DNA from: an uncultured Paludibacter sp.
GTDB taxonomy: Bacteria > Bacteroidota > Bacteroidia > Bacteroidales > Paludibacteraceae
Assembly: GCA_937897985.1 (NCBI GenBank)
Contig: CALCBD010000005.1
Span: forward strand, 62,001-126,000
DNA length: 64,000 nucleotides
Direction of reading: 5' to 3'
Of this stretch, positions 18,022-26,768 are shown in pieces; the first letter of the stretch is position 1, and each line of letters begins with the position of its first letter. The position numbers were made by a program, and so were the translations under genes. Below the pieces are notes generated by a model. It was not told the origin of the DNA. It saw only the letters and a list, made by a program, of their open reading frames with translations, and ran no database searches.

Positions 18022-21000
18022 ATGCAAATGAAAAAAGAAATTACTTTTAAAAAAGCAGTACTGCTTATAGCTATATTGCTGTGGGGAGTGATAAGTGCGA
18101 ACGCAACTCTCTACAAAGTTGGTGCTACAGGTACAAACACAGGCACAAGTTGGACAACCATTGCCGGAGCTTATGGAGCAATTCCGGCAACTCCAGATGC
18201 AGGAGGTGATACAATTGAAATTCAGGGCGATTATGAATCCGCTTCCGAGACTTACCCTATTACCTTAGGAGCTAAATCAGGTGCTGATGCAACTCATTAT
18301 ATAGTCATTAAACCGGCTAATGGTGTTAAGAAAACTATCGGTCCGGCCAATCAGACTGTGATTTATGACAACCTTTCATTTAGTTCAGGAGTTACAACTT
18401 TGAATGTTCCGGGTACTAACGGTGTAAGTGCAGGTATGTCAGTATATGGTTTCGGTTTGAATTTTTTATCTACTCCTTACAGATTTTATTCGGTAAATTC
18501 GGTTGATGCTGTAAACAATACTATTACGCTCTCTGACGCAACCACCACCACATCAACTGCAGGCAAAAAAACTTTTGTAGGCCCATCTGGGAAACAGGCT
18601 ATTATGTTTGACGGAGCAAAATATGTCACAATTGATGGAGTTTCCCGCACAGATTTAAATACAGGACTAACTATTCAAAACCCAAATTCAATTAACGCTC
18701 AAACTATTTATTTTAAAAATAATGCAACCTATAATACCATTCAAAATTGTATAGTTCGGGGAGCTAATGTTAGCGGTGTAATTAATAATGGCTATGACGG
18801 AACAATTTATTTTGGAGGTGGCCAATATAATACAATTAAAAACAATGATGTTTGTGATATGGACGATCCAAGTATTCCTTATCCTATCTGTGCTTTACAA
18901 ATGGTTGCAGGAGGGGGAACCAACAACAATAACACCGTTTCGAACAATAATATTTATAACATATCCAACTTATATTCACCTAATGGAGCACATACGTTCA
19001 TGCAGTTTGGCTCTGCAACTTCAGCTAATAACTGGGTATTAAACAATAAATTTTACTGGACAGATCCAACAAGTTTTACTACAGCATCCATCAACTTTTT
19101 CAATTGTGGAACATTAAGTGCAGGCAACAGATTTGAAGGGAATACAGTCGGTTATTCAGCTGCTGATGGTACGGGAACATCAGATCTTACATTTTTAGGC
19201 TCAGGAGGTACCATTGTTGCAACACCTAATGCAAAATATTTTACGTGTAAAAATAATACTATATCCAATATTAAGATTATAAGCCCAACTGGAGGAAAAG
19301 CCTTTGTTTCAATGCAAATTGTACCCACAGGAACAGCAAGTGCAGATAATTGTTATGGCAATACAATACAGAACATTGAATTAAACTCAAATGGTGGAAA
19401 TGGTACGCTTTATGGTATTTTTGTTTCTACTACGCCAACCTACAATCTGGATATTAAAAACAACATAATTAAAAATCTTACTTGTCAATCAACAGGTACT
19501 ACTTATACGAATACTATTTATGGAATACAGCACAATTTCGGAGCAAGTGGGACAATTGCAGTCAATTGCACAGGTAATGAAATCTCTAATTTAACTGCAG
19601 GAAGTTCAGGATCATCTGCTAATCAAACGATTCTGGGAATTATGAATGGAGGATGTGCGAATACAATTGAAAAGAATCTCATTTATAATTTAAAAGTGAT
19701 TAGCTCCGGAACCGGTTCAGTTATAAAAGGTATGCGTTTTGGCACAAGTAAAACAGATGGCTGTACGATTAAAAATAACATTATACGTCTCGGTACAGGA
19801 GTAAGTAGTGATGTGGAAATCAGTGCAATTATTAATGAAGGATTATCCAATAATACCTATCCTTTCAATATTTATCATAATTCAATTTATATTGGAGGAA
19901 CTTCACAGACCAAGCCGTCTCACTGTCTGAGCAGGACCACTACAGCAACGTCAGGATTAATTTCAATTCAAAACAATATTTTCAGTAACAAACGATCAGG
20001 AGGAAGTGCTGTAAATCAGATTTATAATCTCTATGCAGCAACTGATATCACAACATCAGACCATAACTTGTATGAGTATGGTTCATTGTATGGAACAGTA
20101 ACCACAACTTCTCCAACTACTTATAGTGCTTTGTCAAACTGGATAAGCGCTAAACCGGGTTTGGAAACCGGTAGCATTGACCAAACTTCTCCTCAATTTA
20201 TGGACGCAACAGCCACCATTCCCGATTTACGTATTATAGCTTCATCGGCAGTGGTTGATAATGTAGGTGCTGATTTATCATCTACTGTTACAGATGATTA
20301 CGATGGAAAAACGCGTTCAGGTTATACTCCGCACGATATTGGCGCATTTGCTTACACAAAGGTGGCTTCTGCTTCAGATGCAAGTTTAGCTAATCATCGT
20401 TTCCGTACCCATGCTTCAGGCGATTGGCGTACGAATGCAACCTGGGAATCGTCGGCTGATGGCACTATATGGATTCCGGCAACTGCCTTCCCAAGTGCAA
20501 CTGCTAATTCCATAACTATCCTTAACGGACATACTGTAACTGCGGCAGCTGAGGCAACAGCATCTACCTTAACCATAAATGGTGGTGGGAAATTAACATT
20601 AAACGACCGTGTTGGACTTAGCGCGACGAATTTCACTTTACAAAGCGATGCAACTAACGGTACAGGTACTTTTGTCGATTTGAATACTACCGGGGGTTTA
20701 ACTGTGAGTGGAACAACAACTGTTAATCAGAATTTATCGTCTTATCGCAGCTGGTATATGTCTTCTCCGGTAGCAGGTGCGCAACCTGTAGGCATGAACA
20801 GGATTAAATATTATAATGAAGCTGATAATTCGTGGCCTGTATTGTATAATTCGGGTGTAAGCGAAGGTCAGACTGCAGTTCCATACAACAGCAATTCATT
20901 TGAAACCGGAAGGGGTTATTTGGTTGTTCCTGATGCCGATGATACCAATATTCAGTTTACAGCTGAAGGTGAAGGTAAATTAAATACCGGAGTAAAGGAA

Positions 21001-22035
21001 ATCATTCTGAAAAAAACCGTCGATGCGGCGGCTACTAAATCGGGCTTTAACCTGATTGGTAATCCATATCCTTCGTATCTCGACTGGACAGCGGTTTATA
21101 CCGCAAATGCTGATAAATTTTCAGATGCTACCATGTGGTACAGAACCAAAGTGGAAACTCTGACTCCGGGTGTGTATGAATATAAATTCTGGACTGTAAA
21201 CGGAGAGGGAGTCGGTAGTGTTGATGGTGCAACCAAAGAAATTCCTCCTATGCAGGCATTTTGGGTACGGAGTAATGCGAATAATAATGTATTGACACTG
21301 AATAAAGATATGCGTTGTCATGCGCCGTCGGCCAATAAACTTTTGAAAGCTCCTGCAGCAATTAACAATGAATTGCCGCTGGTACGCTTACAGGTTAACA
21401 ATGGTGCCAATACCGACGAGGCTGTGATTTATTTCAGTGCCAATGCCTCCGACGGTCGTGATGCTTATGATGCACCAAAGATGAGCAATGAAAATACTGC
21501 AATACCCGAAATCTATACTGTTTTAGGTACAGAGCATCTGGTTATCAACGGTATGAATTCAATTCCGGTGGATCAGGAAATCGGACTTGGATTCGAAGCT
21601 GGAAATGCCGCTTCATTTAGTTTAAAAGCCATTGAAGTGCGTAATTTGCCGGCCAATGTAAAATTAATTCTGAAAGACAAAGTAACGAATGCAGAAACCG
21701 ATATTACCGATGGTGTTTCAGGTTATGAATTTACTCCTCTTGCTACTTCGGATACACGGTTCAGTGTGATTTTCCGTACAACAGGTGCCGTAACGGGTAT
21801 TGATAAACACAATGATGGCAGTTTTAATGTTTACAGCAATCAGAAAAATCAGATTACTGTGTTAAACAATCATTTGTCGGGTGAAGGTTCTGTTGTTTCG
21901 GTTTACAATGCTGTAGGTCAAAAATTGCTGAGCAAACAAATTACCGGCTCAGTAACGATGATTGAAGGTAATTTTACAGCAGGTGTATATGTAGTTAAAG
22001 TGAATAACACTTCAATGAAAGTAATTGTAAAATAG
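18022..22035 (+). CDS. Very large secreted beta-helix protein with beta-sandwich region and T9SS CTD
   Basis: The start at 18022 (MQMKKEITFKK...) gives a clear signal peptide; the open frame from 17866 adds 52 unlikely residues. The product is 1337 residues. Residues ~30-770 are a right-handed beta-helix closely matching the upstream gene block by block (YVTIDGVSRTDLNTGL, LDIKNNIIKNLTCQS, NIYHNSIYIGGTSQTK, SGYTPHDIGAFAY). Residues ~785-1260 are a long beta-rich region found in Bacteroidota surface proteins (WRTNATWESSADG, SWYMSSPVAG, GFNLIGNPYPSYLDW, PMQAFWVRS). A type A CTD closes it (~1265-1337, VVSVYNAVGQKLLSK, GVYVVKVN, KVIVK). DNA for the helix half (about 18.1-20.3 kb) looks more AT-rich than the second half, suggesting separate origins. 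No catalytic residues could be assigned, so it may be an adhesin or a polysaccharide-active enzyme. Confidence 0.85.
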   Translation: MQMKKEITFKKAVLLIAILLWGVISANATLYKVGATGTNTGTSWTTIAGAYGAIPATPDAGGDTIEIQGDYESASETYPITLGAKSGADATHYIVIKPANGVKKTIGPANQTVIYDNLSFSSGVTTLNVPGTNGVSAGMSVYGFGLNFLSTPYRFYSVNSVDAVNNTITLSDATTTTSTAGKKTFVGPSGKQAIMFDGAKYVTIDGVSRTDLNTGLTIQNPNSINAQTIYFKNNATYNTIQNCIVRGANVSGVINNGYDGTIYFGGGQYNTIKNNDVCDMDDPSIPYPICALQMVAGGGTNNNNTVSNNNIYNISNLYSPNGAHTFMQFGSATSANNWVLNNKFYWTDPTSFTTASINFFNCGTLSAGNRFEGNTVGYSAADGTGTSDLTFLGSGGTIVATPNAKYFTCKNNTISNIKIISPTGGKAFVSMQIVPTGTASADNCYGNTIQNIELNSNGGNGTLYGIFVSTTPTYNLDIKNNIIKNLTCQSTGTTYTNTIYGIQHNFGASGTIAVNCTGNEISNLTAGSSGSSANQTILGIMNGGCANTIEKNLIYNLKVISSGTGSVIKGMRFGTSKTDGCTIKNNIIRLGTGVSSDVEISAIINEGLSNNTYPFNIYHNSIYIGGTSQTKPSHCLSRTTTATSGLISIQNNIFSNKRSGGSAVNQIYNLYAATDITTSDHNLYEYGSLYGTVTTTSPTTYSALSNWISAKPGLETGSIDQTSPQFMDATATIPDLRIIASSAVVDNVGADLSSTVTDDYDGKTRSGYTPHDIGAFAYTKVASASDASLANHRFRTHASGDWRTNATWESSADGTIWIPATAFPSATANSITILNGHTVTAAAEATASTLTINGGGKLTLNDRVGLSATNFTLQSDATNGTGTFVDLNTTGGLTVSGTTTVNQNLSSYRSWYMSSPVAGAQPVGMNRIKYYNEADNSWPVLYNSGVSEGQTAVPYNSNSFETGRGYLVVPDADDTNIQFTAEGEGKLNTGVKEIILKKTVDAAATKSGFNLIGNPYPSYLDWTAVYTANADKFSDATMWYRTKVETLTPGVYEYKFWTVNGEGVGSVDGATKEIPPMQAFWVRSNANNNVLTLNKDMRCHAPSANKLLKAPAAINNELPLVRLQVNNGANTDEAVIYFSANASDGRDAYDAPKMSNENTAIPEIYTVLGTEHLVINGMNSIPVDQEIGLGFEAGNAASFSLKAIEVRNLPANVKLILKDKVTNAETDITDGVSGYEFTPLATSDTRFSVIFRTTGAVTGIDKHNDGSFNVYSNQKNQITVLNNHLSGEGSVVSVYNAVGQKLLSKQITGSVTMIEGNFTAGVYVVKVNNTSMKVIVK

Positions 22036-22081
22036 ACTGTTGAAAGCTTGAATTAAAAATTAAATCAGAAAAAAAACAAAT

Positions 22082-22270
22082 ATGAAAACAACAGATAACA
22101 ACGGTTTAATGAAAGGCAGTTACTCAGCACCGGCTATTGAGTACATAATGCTTGATAATGATATTTCACTTCAACTGGCGTCTGACCCGGGCACACCCGA
22201 TAGTGGCGATGAAGTGTTCAACACTCCGCATTACTTCAATAACGATCCCTATAAATCAAATCTGGGTTAG
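22082..22270 (+). CDS. Small 62-residue protein with SAPxIEYI-LASDP layout
   Basis: The gene begins 46 bases after the large beta-helix gene and ends just before a terminator, so the two are probably co-transcribed. The product has no hydrophobic signal peptide. The N-terminal half (SYSAPAIEYIMLDNDISLQLASDP) resembles a pattern I recall from short Bacteroidota proteins, 'Y.aP.iE.i.ld...sl..asdP'. The C-terminal half is variable, hydrophilic and rich in Gly, Pro, Asp and Asn. Function unknown. It could be a small regulator, a secretion-linked peptide, or a precursor processed after the conserved part, but nothing here decides among these. Confidence 0.7.
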   Translation: MKTTDNNGLMKGSYSAPAIEYIMLDNDISLQLASDPGTPDSGDEVFNTPHYFNNDPYKSNLG

Positions 22271-22299
22271 AGAAAAACCCTGCTACACGAAATAAATTC

Positions 22300-22332
22300 A
22301 AAAAGAGGCTGTTTATGCGACAGCTTCTTTTT
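22300..22332 (+). terminator. Terminator after the 62-residue gene
   Basis: AAAAAGAGGCTGT (22300-22312) pairs with ACAGCTTCTTTTT (22320-22332) with one G-U pair, followed by a T-rich tract. It begins 29 bases after the stop. Confidence 0.8.
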
Positions 22333-22417
22333 GTTTTTACCCGGTTAATGGATTTTTTTTCTTTTTATATGCCCTTTTTGTTATTTTTTTATGCCCCGCA
22401 ACTTTTCAAAATAATGT

Positions 22418-22425
22418 TACTTTTG
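22418..22425 (+). promoter_or_regulatory. Candidate -7 box for the GH16-CTD gene
   Basis: TACTTTTG fits TAnnTTTG, 31 bases before the ATG at 22456. No convincing -33 TTG is visible. Confidence 0.35.
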
Positions 22426-22455
22426 TGGCATACTTAAAATACCCTGAAAAACTCA

Positions 22456-23979
22456 ATGAAACCAATACGGCAATTATTACGTGTGAATTGTGTAAAAATA
22501 TTCCTGCTTTTCAGCCTGAATGTAATCAATGCACAAACAATAACCCGTCCCATAGGTGAATGTAAACTTGTATTTGAGGATAATTTCGACAGTACGGCTC
22601 TCAATACCAATCTGTGGAAGTACCGTACCGATACCCGGTTTTTAAGTACCCAGATTCCTGCCAATGTTACAGTCGCCAACGGTTTTCTCTATCTGAACGT
22701 GAAAAAGGAAAAGTATGGTACCTCCGATTTTACAGGTGCCGGCATTATCACTAAAAAAGGCTATAAATGGGGATATTACGAAAGCCGCTTTAAAATTCCT
22801 GCCGGTGCCGGCTGGCATACCTCCTTCTGGATGATGAATGCCAATGCCGGTGTTCAGACCTATCAGGAGATTGATGTATGCGAGAACGATGCCAATAAAA
22901 AAACCAGTTATTCCACCAATTACCACAACTATATTCCGACTCATACCAATATCGGTGGTTCTGCAGTGACTACTTCCAACTACTCTCTTTACAATCTGGT
23001 GGATTCATTTCATGTGTGGGCGTGCGATTTCTCACCTCAAAAATTAGATTTTTATTTTGAGGGTAAGCTGGTGCGATCGGTCAACATGACTTCCTATACG
23101 CATGGCGATGCCAATATCTGGCTTACAACCATTGCTGCCCCCACACTCGGGGGTATAAGTTCGGTCGATACCACTAAACTTCCTTCGGCAGCTGTTTACG
23201 ATTATGTCAGGTTTTACGAACTCCGGAATCCTGTGGTTCCCGATACGGTTAAGAGAGATACAGTAAGTCCGGATAACAGAAATCCTCAGATTATTGTGGA
23301 TAATTCGGATGCCGTCCATTGTACTTTCAACAAAGCATGGATATTAAGTTCCGGAGTAGCCGGGTTTTACGGTACCAATTATGCCTATATTTCAAGTACA
23401 TCATCAACCGATTATGCTAAATGGACACCGGATATTCCTGCCGATGGCAACTATCGTATTTTTATGAGATGGACAGAAAATGCCAACAGAACCAAAACCG
23501 GTCCTGTTGAAATTGCTCATTTGGAGGGGTTGTCAAAAACCACTGTGAATCAAACAACTGATGGTGGAAAATGGAACTTTCTGGGTTCATATCAACTGGC
23601 AAAAGGAAATACCAATTATGTGAAAATAACGGGAGCCGGCGGTGGCTACACTGTGGCCGATGCAGTCTTGTTCGAATGTGTCGATAGTGCTTCTACCGGA
23701 GTGAGAGATGTGAAAGCTGTAATCGAAAATTTTTCTGCCGGGTTCAATCCCGATTCTAAACGGACGAGCGTTAACTTTACCCTTCATACTCCTGCATTTG
23801 TCTCACTGCATCTTTACAATTCGCTCGGATTGTTGATGGATACCATCGTTACTGAAGGATTACTTACTCCGGATACTTATACCTGCGAACTTGATAAAAA
23901 GAATTTTAACAGAGGTGTGTATTTTGTGAGTTTGGTTGTTAATAAAAGTCAACGGATGGTGACTAAATTCATAATTTAA
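22456..23979 (+). CDS. Secreted GH16-family glycoside hydrolase with golvesin-like module and T9SS CTD
   Basis: The 507-residue protein has a signal peptide (~1-25). A GH16 jelly-roll domain (~28-255) follows, with CKLVFEDNFDSTALNTNLW, YYESRFKIP, WHTSFWMM and the catalytic E-I-D-V-C-E motif (Glu138, Asp140, Glu143). Residues ~275-400 form a carbohydrate-binding-like beta-sandwich that resembles the golvesin/xanthan-lyase C-terminal module (YAKWTPDIPADGNYRIFMRW, YTVADAVLFE). Residues ~415-507 are a type A CTD (FVSLHLYNSLGLLMDT, GVYFVSLVV, KFII). The intact motif supports endo-beta-glycanase activity (laminarinase, agarase or carrageenase range); the substrate is undetermined. The gene appears separately transcribed from the beta-helix genes upstream. 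Confidence 0.88.
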   Translation: MKPIRQLLRVNCVKIFLLFSLNVINAQTITRPIGECKLVFEDNFDSTALNTNLWKYRTDTRFLSTQIPANVTVANGFLYLNVKKEKYGTSDFTGAGIITKKGYKWGYYESRFKIPAGAGWHTSFWMMNANAGVQTYQEIDVCENDANKKTSYSTNYHNYIPTHTNIGGSAVTTSNYSLYNLVDSFHVWACDFSPQKLDFYFEGKLVRSVNMTSYTHGDANIWLTTIAAPTLGGISSVDTTKLPSAAVYDYVRFYELRNPVVPDTVKRDTVSPDNRNPQIIVDNSDAVHCTFNKAWILSSGVAGFYGTNYAYISSTSSTDYAKWTPDIPADGNYRIFMRWTENANRTKTGPVEIAHLEGLSKTTVNQTTDGGKWNFLGSYQLAKGNTNYVKITGAGGGYTVADAVLFECVDSASTGVRDVKAVIENFSAGFNPDSKRTSVNFTLHTPAFVSLHLYNSLGLLMDTIVTEGLLTPDTYTCELDKKNFNRGVYFVSLVVNKSQRMVTKFII

Positions 23980-24043
23980 CTTACATCGGTTTAGCATAAA
24001 GAAATTTTTTTTGAAATCAATAATAACAAAATATTTAATATCA

Positions 24044-26032
24044 ATGAAAAAAATCAGCCTTGTTCTGCTTGCTTCAATTGTTATGGCAAGCAATGTTTTT
24101 GCACAAAAACCGAAAACTGATGATCCCAAAATGGATTGGTGGAAAGAAGCAAAGTTTGGTATGTTTATTCACTGGGGATTATACTGTATTCCGTCGGGTG
24201 AGTGGAACGGTAAGAAAACTACCAATATTGCCGAATGGATACTGAACGACCTGAAAATTCCTGTAAATGAATATAAAGGATATGCCGCTCAGTTTAATCC
24301 GCAAAAGTTCAATGCCGAAGAGCTTGTAAAGCTGGCAAAAGAAGCAGGAATGAAATACATGGTGCTCACTGCCAAACATCACGAAGGCTTTGCCATGTTC
24401 AAATCATCTGATCCTTTCAATATTGTGGATGCAACGCCTTACAAAAAAGATGTGGTTCGTCAGCTGGCTGATGCCTGTAAAAAATACAATATGCCTTTGG
24501 GATTGTATTATTCGCAGGCTCAGGACTGGACTCACCCCGGAGGTGGGAAATACCGTCCGAACTGGGATAGTGCACAGGTTGGCAGTTTTGCCAAATACAT
24601 CGACGATGTTTCGCTCCCACAGGTGAAGGAAATCATGGAAAATTATCATCCCCGTATCATCTGGTGGGACACACCGGCTCAAATGACACCCGAACTTGCT
24701 AAAAAATTCACTGATTATCTGGCAAAATATCCGGAGCTGATTACCAACGACCGACTGGGTGGCGGTGTGGAAGGTGACCTCAGCACTCCTGAACAATACA
24801 TTCCGGCTACCGGAATTCCAGGTAAAAACTGGGAATCATGCATGACCATGAACGGAACATGGGGTTTCAGTCGTTTCGACCACAACTGGAAAAGCGCTGC
24901 AGTATTGGTGACAAACCTTATTGATATTGCCTCAAAAGGCGGAAACTACCTGCTCAATGTAGGGCCAACACCGGAAGGTGAAGTGCCGGCACCTTCTATA
25001 GAACGTCTGAAAGAAGTGGGTGCCTGGATGAAACAAAATGGTGAAGCCATTTACGGAACTAAAGCAAGTCCGTTCAGCCGGTTAAATGCTGCAAAGGTGA
25101 CTCAAAAAGCCGTGGGAAAAAATACATTGCTTTATGTTTGTGTATTCGATTGGCCAAAAGATGGTAAACTGATTATTCCCGGTCTTGAAAATAAAATTCT
25201 GAAAGCTTATCCGCTTACTGCTAAAACTAAAACTTTGAAAGTGGAAACTGGTGAAGCCGAAAAAATCATAGATGTGAATGCAGTAAAACAATCGGCATTC
25301 AGTACGGTGATTGTTCTCGAAATCAGTGGAAAACCGGTTGTGAACAATGCACCTTCCATCACTTCGGAAAGCTCGGTTTTTACTGATAAAATTTCATTTA
25401 ACATTGCAGGAAATACAAAAAATGCCGAAATCAGGTATACCACCGATGGTAAAGTACCTACAGCTCAATCGGCTGTTGCCGGCGGTACAATCAGCATAAA
25501 TGCGTCTGAGAATACAACAGTGAAAGCTGCTTCGTTTGTAAAAGGTAAAAGGGTAAGTGCCATCTCGGAAGTAACATATTTGATTGAAAAACCGCTTGCT
25601 CCGGCTTATTGCGCCAAACCCGGCATCAGATACAATTACTATGAAGGCAGTTGGGAAAAATTACCCGATTTCTCGAAACTAATACCTGTAAAAAGAGGAG
25701 TAGTGGGCAATTTCAATATCAACGAGCGCAAAGCGGAGTTGTATTATGGCTTTACCTTTGATGGTTATATCAATGTGCCTGAAACTGATGTTTATGCATT
25801 CTTTCTGAAATCGGACGATGGAAGCAAACTAATAATTGATGATGCTAAAATTCTCGACAACGACGGTACACACGGTATGGACGAAAAACGATTGGATATT
25901 GCTCTTGAAAAAGGATTGCATAAAATTTCGATACAATATTTCCAGCACGGAGGTGGCCAGGGGCTGAAGCTTGAATGGAAACAAATGGGAAAAACCCGTC
26001 AACCGGTTGATAAATCTGTTTTGAGTTATTAA
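24044..26032 (+). CDS. GH29 alpha-L-fucosidase with chitobiase-like and PA14 domains (paralogue 1)
   Basis: The ATG at 24044 begins a standard signal peptide (MKKISLVLLASIV to VFAQ); an in-frame TTG at 24011 is unlikely. The 662-residue product has a GH29 (beta/alpha)8 domain (~20-345) with MDWWKEAKFGMFIHWGLY, KYMVLTAKHHEGFAMF and IIWWDTP, whose Asp209 is the expected nucleophile. A small C-terminal sandwich follows, then a chitobiase/FN3-like domain (~440-510, IRYTTDGKVPT) and a PA14 domain (~520-655, YYEGSWEKLPDF, VYAFFLKSDDGSKLIID). It removes fucose from glycans, probably in the periplasm. It resembles the second GH29 at 32306 along its whole length, including the extra domains. Confidence 0.93.
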   Translation: MKKISLVLLASIVMASNVFAQKPKTDDPKMDWWKEAKFGMFIHWGLYCIPSGEWNGKKTTNIAEWILNDLKIPVNEYKGYAAQFNPQKFNAEELVKLAKEAGMKYMVLTAKHHEGFAMFKSSDPFNIVDATPYKKDVVRQLADACKKYNMPLGLYYSQAQDWTHPGGGKYRPNWDSAQVGSFAKYIDDVSLPQVKEIMENYHPRIIWWDTPAQMTPELAKKFTDYLAKYPELITNDRLGGGVEGDLSTPEQYIPATGIPGKNWESCMTMNGTWGFSRFDHNWKSAAVLVTNLIDIASKGGNYLLNVGPTPEGEVPAPSIERLKEVGAWMKQNGEAIYGTKASPFSRLNAAKVTQKAVGKNTLLYVCVFDWPKDGKLIIPGLENKILKAYPLTAKTKTLKVETGEAEKIIDVNAVKQSAFSTVIVLEISGKPVVNNAPSITSESSVFTDKISFNIAGNTKNAEIRYTTDGKVPTAQSAVAGGTISINASENTTVKAASFVKGKRVSAISEVTYLIEKPLAPAYCAKPGIRYNYYEGSWEKLPDFSKLIPVKRGVVGNFNINERKAELYYGFTFDGYINVPETDVYAFFLKSDDGSKLIIDDAKILDNDGTHGMDEKRLDIALEKGLHKISIQYFQHGGGQGLKLEWKQMGKTRQPVDKSVLSY

Positions 26033-26062
26033 TAAAACGAAAGTTTAAACAATAACAAACAG

Positions 26063-26099
26063 ATCTTCCTGACGGGTTGATGCAGACCGTCAGGAAGAT
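26063..26099 (+). terminator. Strong hairpin after the first GH29 gene
   Basis: ATCTTCCTGACGG (26063-26075) pairs perfectly with CCGTCAGGAAGAT (26087-26099) around an 11-base loop. There is no long T tract, so it could be a terminator or an mRNA-processing/stability structure between the fucosidase and the next gene. Confidence 0.6.
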
Positions 26100-26131
26100 G
26101 AATGAAACTGTAGCTTTAATTTATTCTACTT

Positions 26132-26758
26132 ATGAAAAAAATCAGGTTTTTATTGATAGTAATTTTCGGGTCGGTTGTTTTTTGTTCATCAGCCAAAGAC
26201 CGTTTTGTGATGGCTCAGATTATTATGGACAACAATGATACTGTTGTGAATCCTGTGCGTTTCGAAAATCTGTTTGATTTTCAGAAAAAAATTGAAATGC
26301 TCAACGATGACGGAAAGTTACAGACAGTTGAACCGAACGAAGCAAAAGGCTTCTGTGTAATTGCTGACTTAAAAGACACCTTACATTTTGAGACCGTGTG
26401 CGGATTAAAGTTGTCACTTTCGGAAAATGCAGATGCCAACTGTTTCTTTCTGTTGAGAAAATGCTCCGGAAAATTCCCTGTTTATTATTTTGTTCAATCT
26501 GAAATGGTGAGTGCGGGGTACGCAATGCAATCGGTTTGTAAACCTTCTTATGTGAGCAGGTACAAAGATAACTGGGTGCTTTTCGGGGAAAACAACTTTG
26601 TGAATCAGCTACTGAAATTCCTGAAACCTTTGAAAAAGGATAAATCTCCTGACATAGTTAAAAAACTTACAAAACTGGAGGATGATATTTTTTACAGAAC
26701 ATATCTTTTTGACGATATACCTTCGGTTTTCAATCGACTGAATGATTTGCTTAAATAA
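26132..26758 (+). CDS. Exported protein of unknown function
   Basis: The 208-residue protein has a signal peptide (~1-22, VVFCSSA; the Cys context could also be read as a weak lipobox). The body is mixed alpha/beta with no motif I recognise: DRFVMAQIIMDNNDTVVNPVRF, a beta segment, LLRKCSGKFPVYYFVQ and a lysine-rich C-terminal helix. It ends 10 bases before the GH74-like gene and is likely translated with it. The pattern 'exported, then stimulus-type beta strands, charged C-terminus' gives no function. It might assist the large downstream protein. Confidence 0.7.
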   Translation: MKKIRFLLIVIFGSVVFCSSAKDRFVMAQIIMDNNDTVVNPVRFENLFDFQKKIEMLNDDGKLQTVEPNEAKGFCVIADLKDTLHFETVCGLKLSLSENADANCFFLLRKCSGKFPVYYFVQSEMVSAGYAMQSVCKPSYVSRYKDNWVLFGENNFVNQLLKFLKPLKKDKSPDIVKKLTKLEDDIFYRTYLFDDIPSVFNRLNDLLK

Positions 26759-26768
26759 TCAAATTAAA

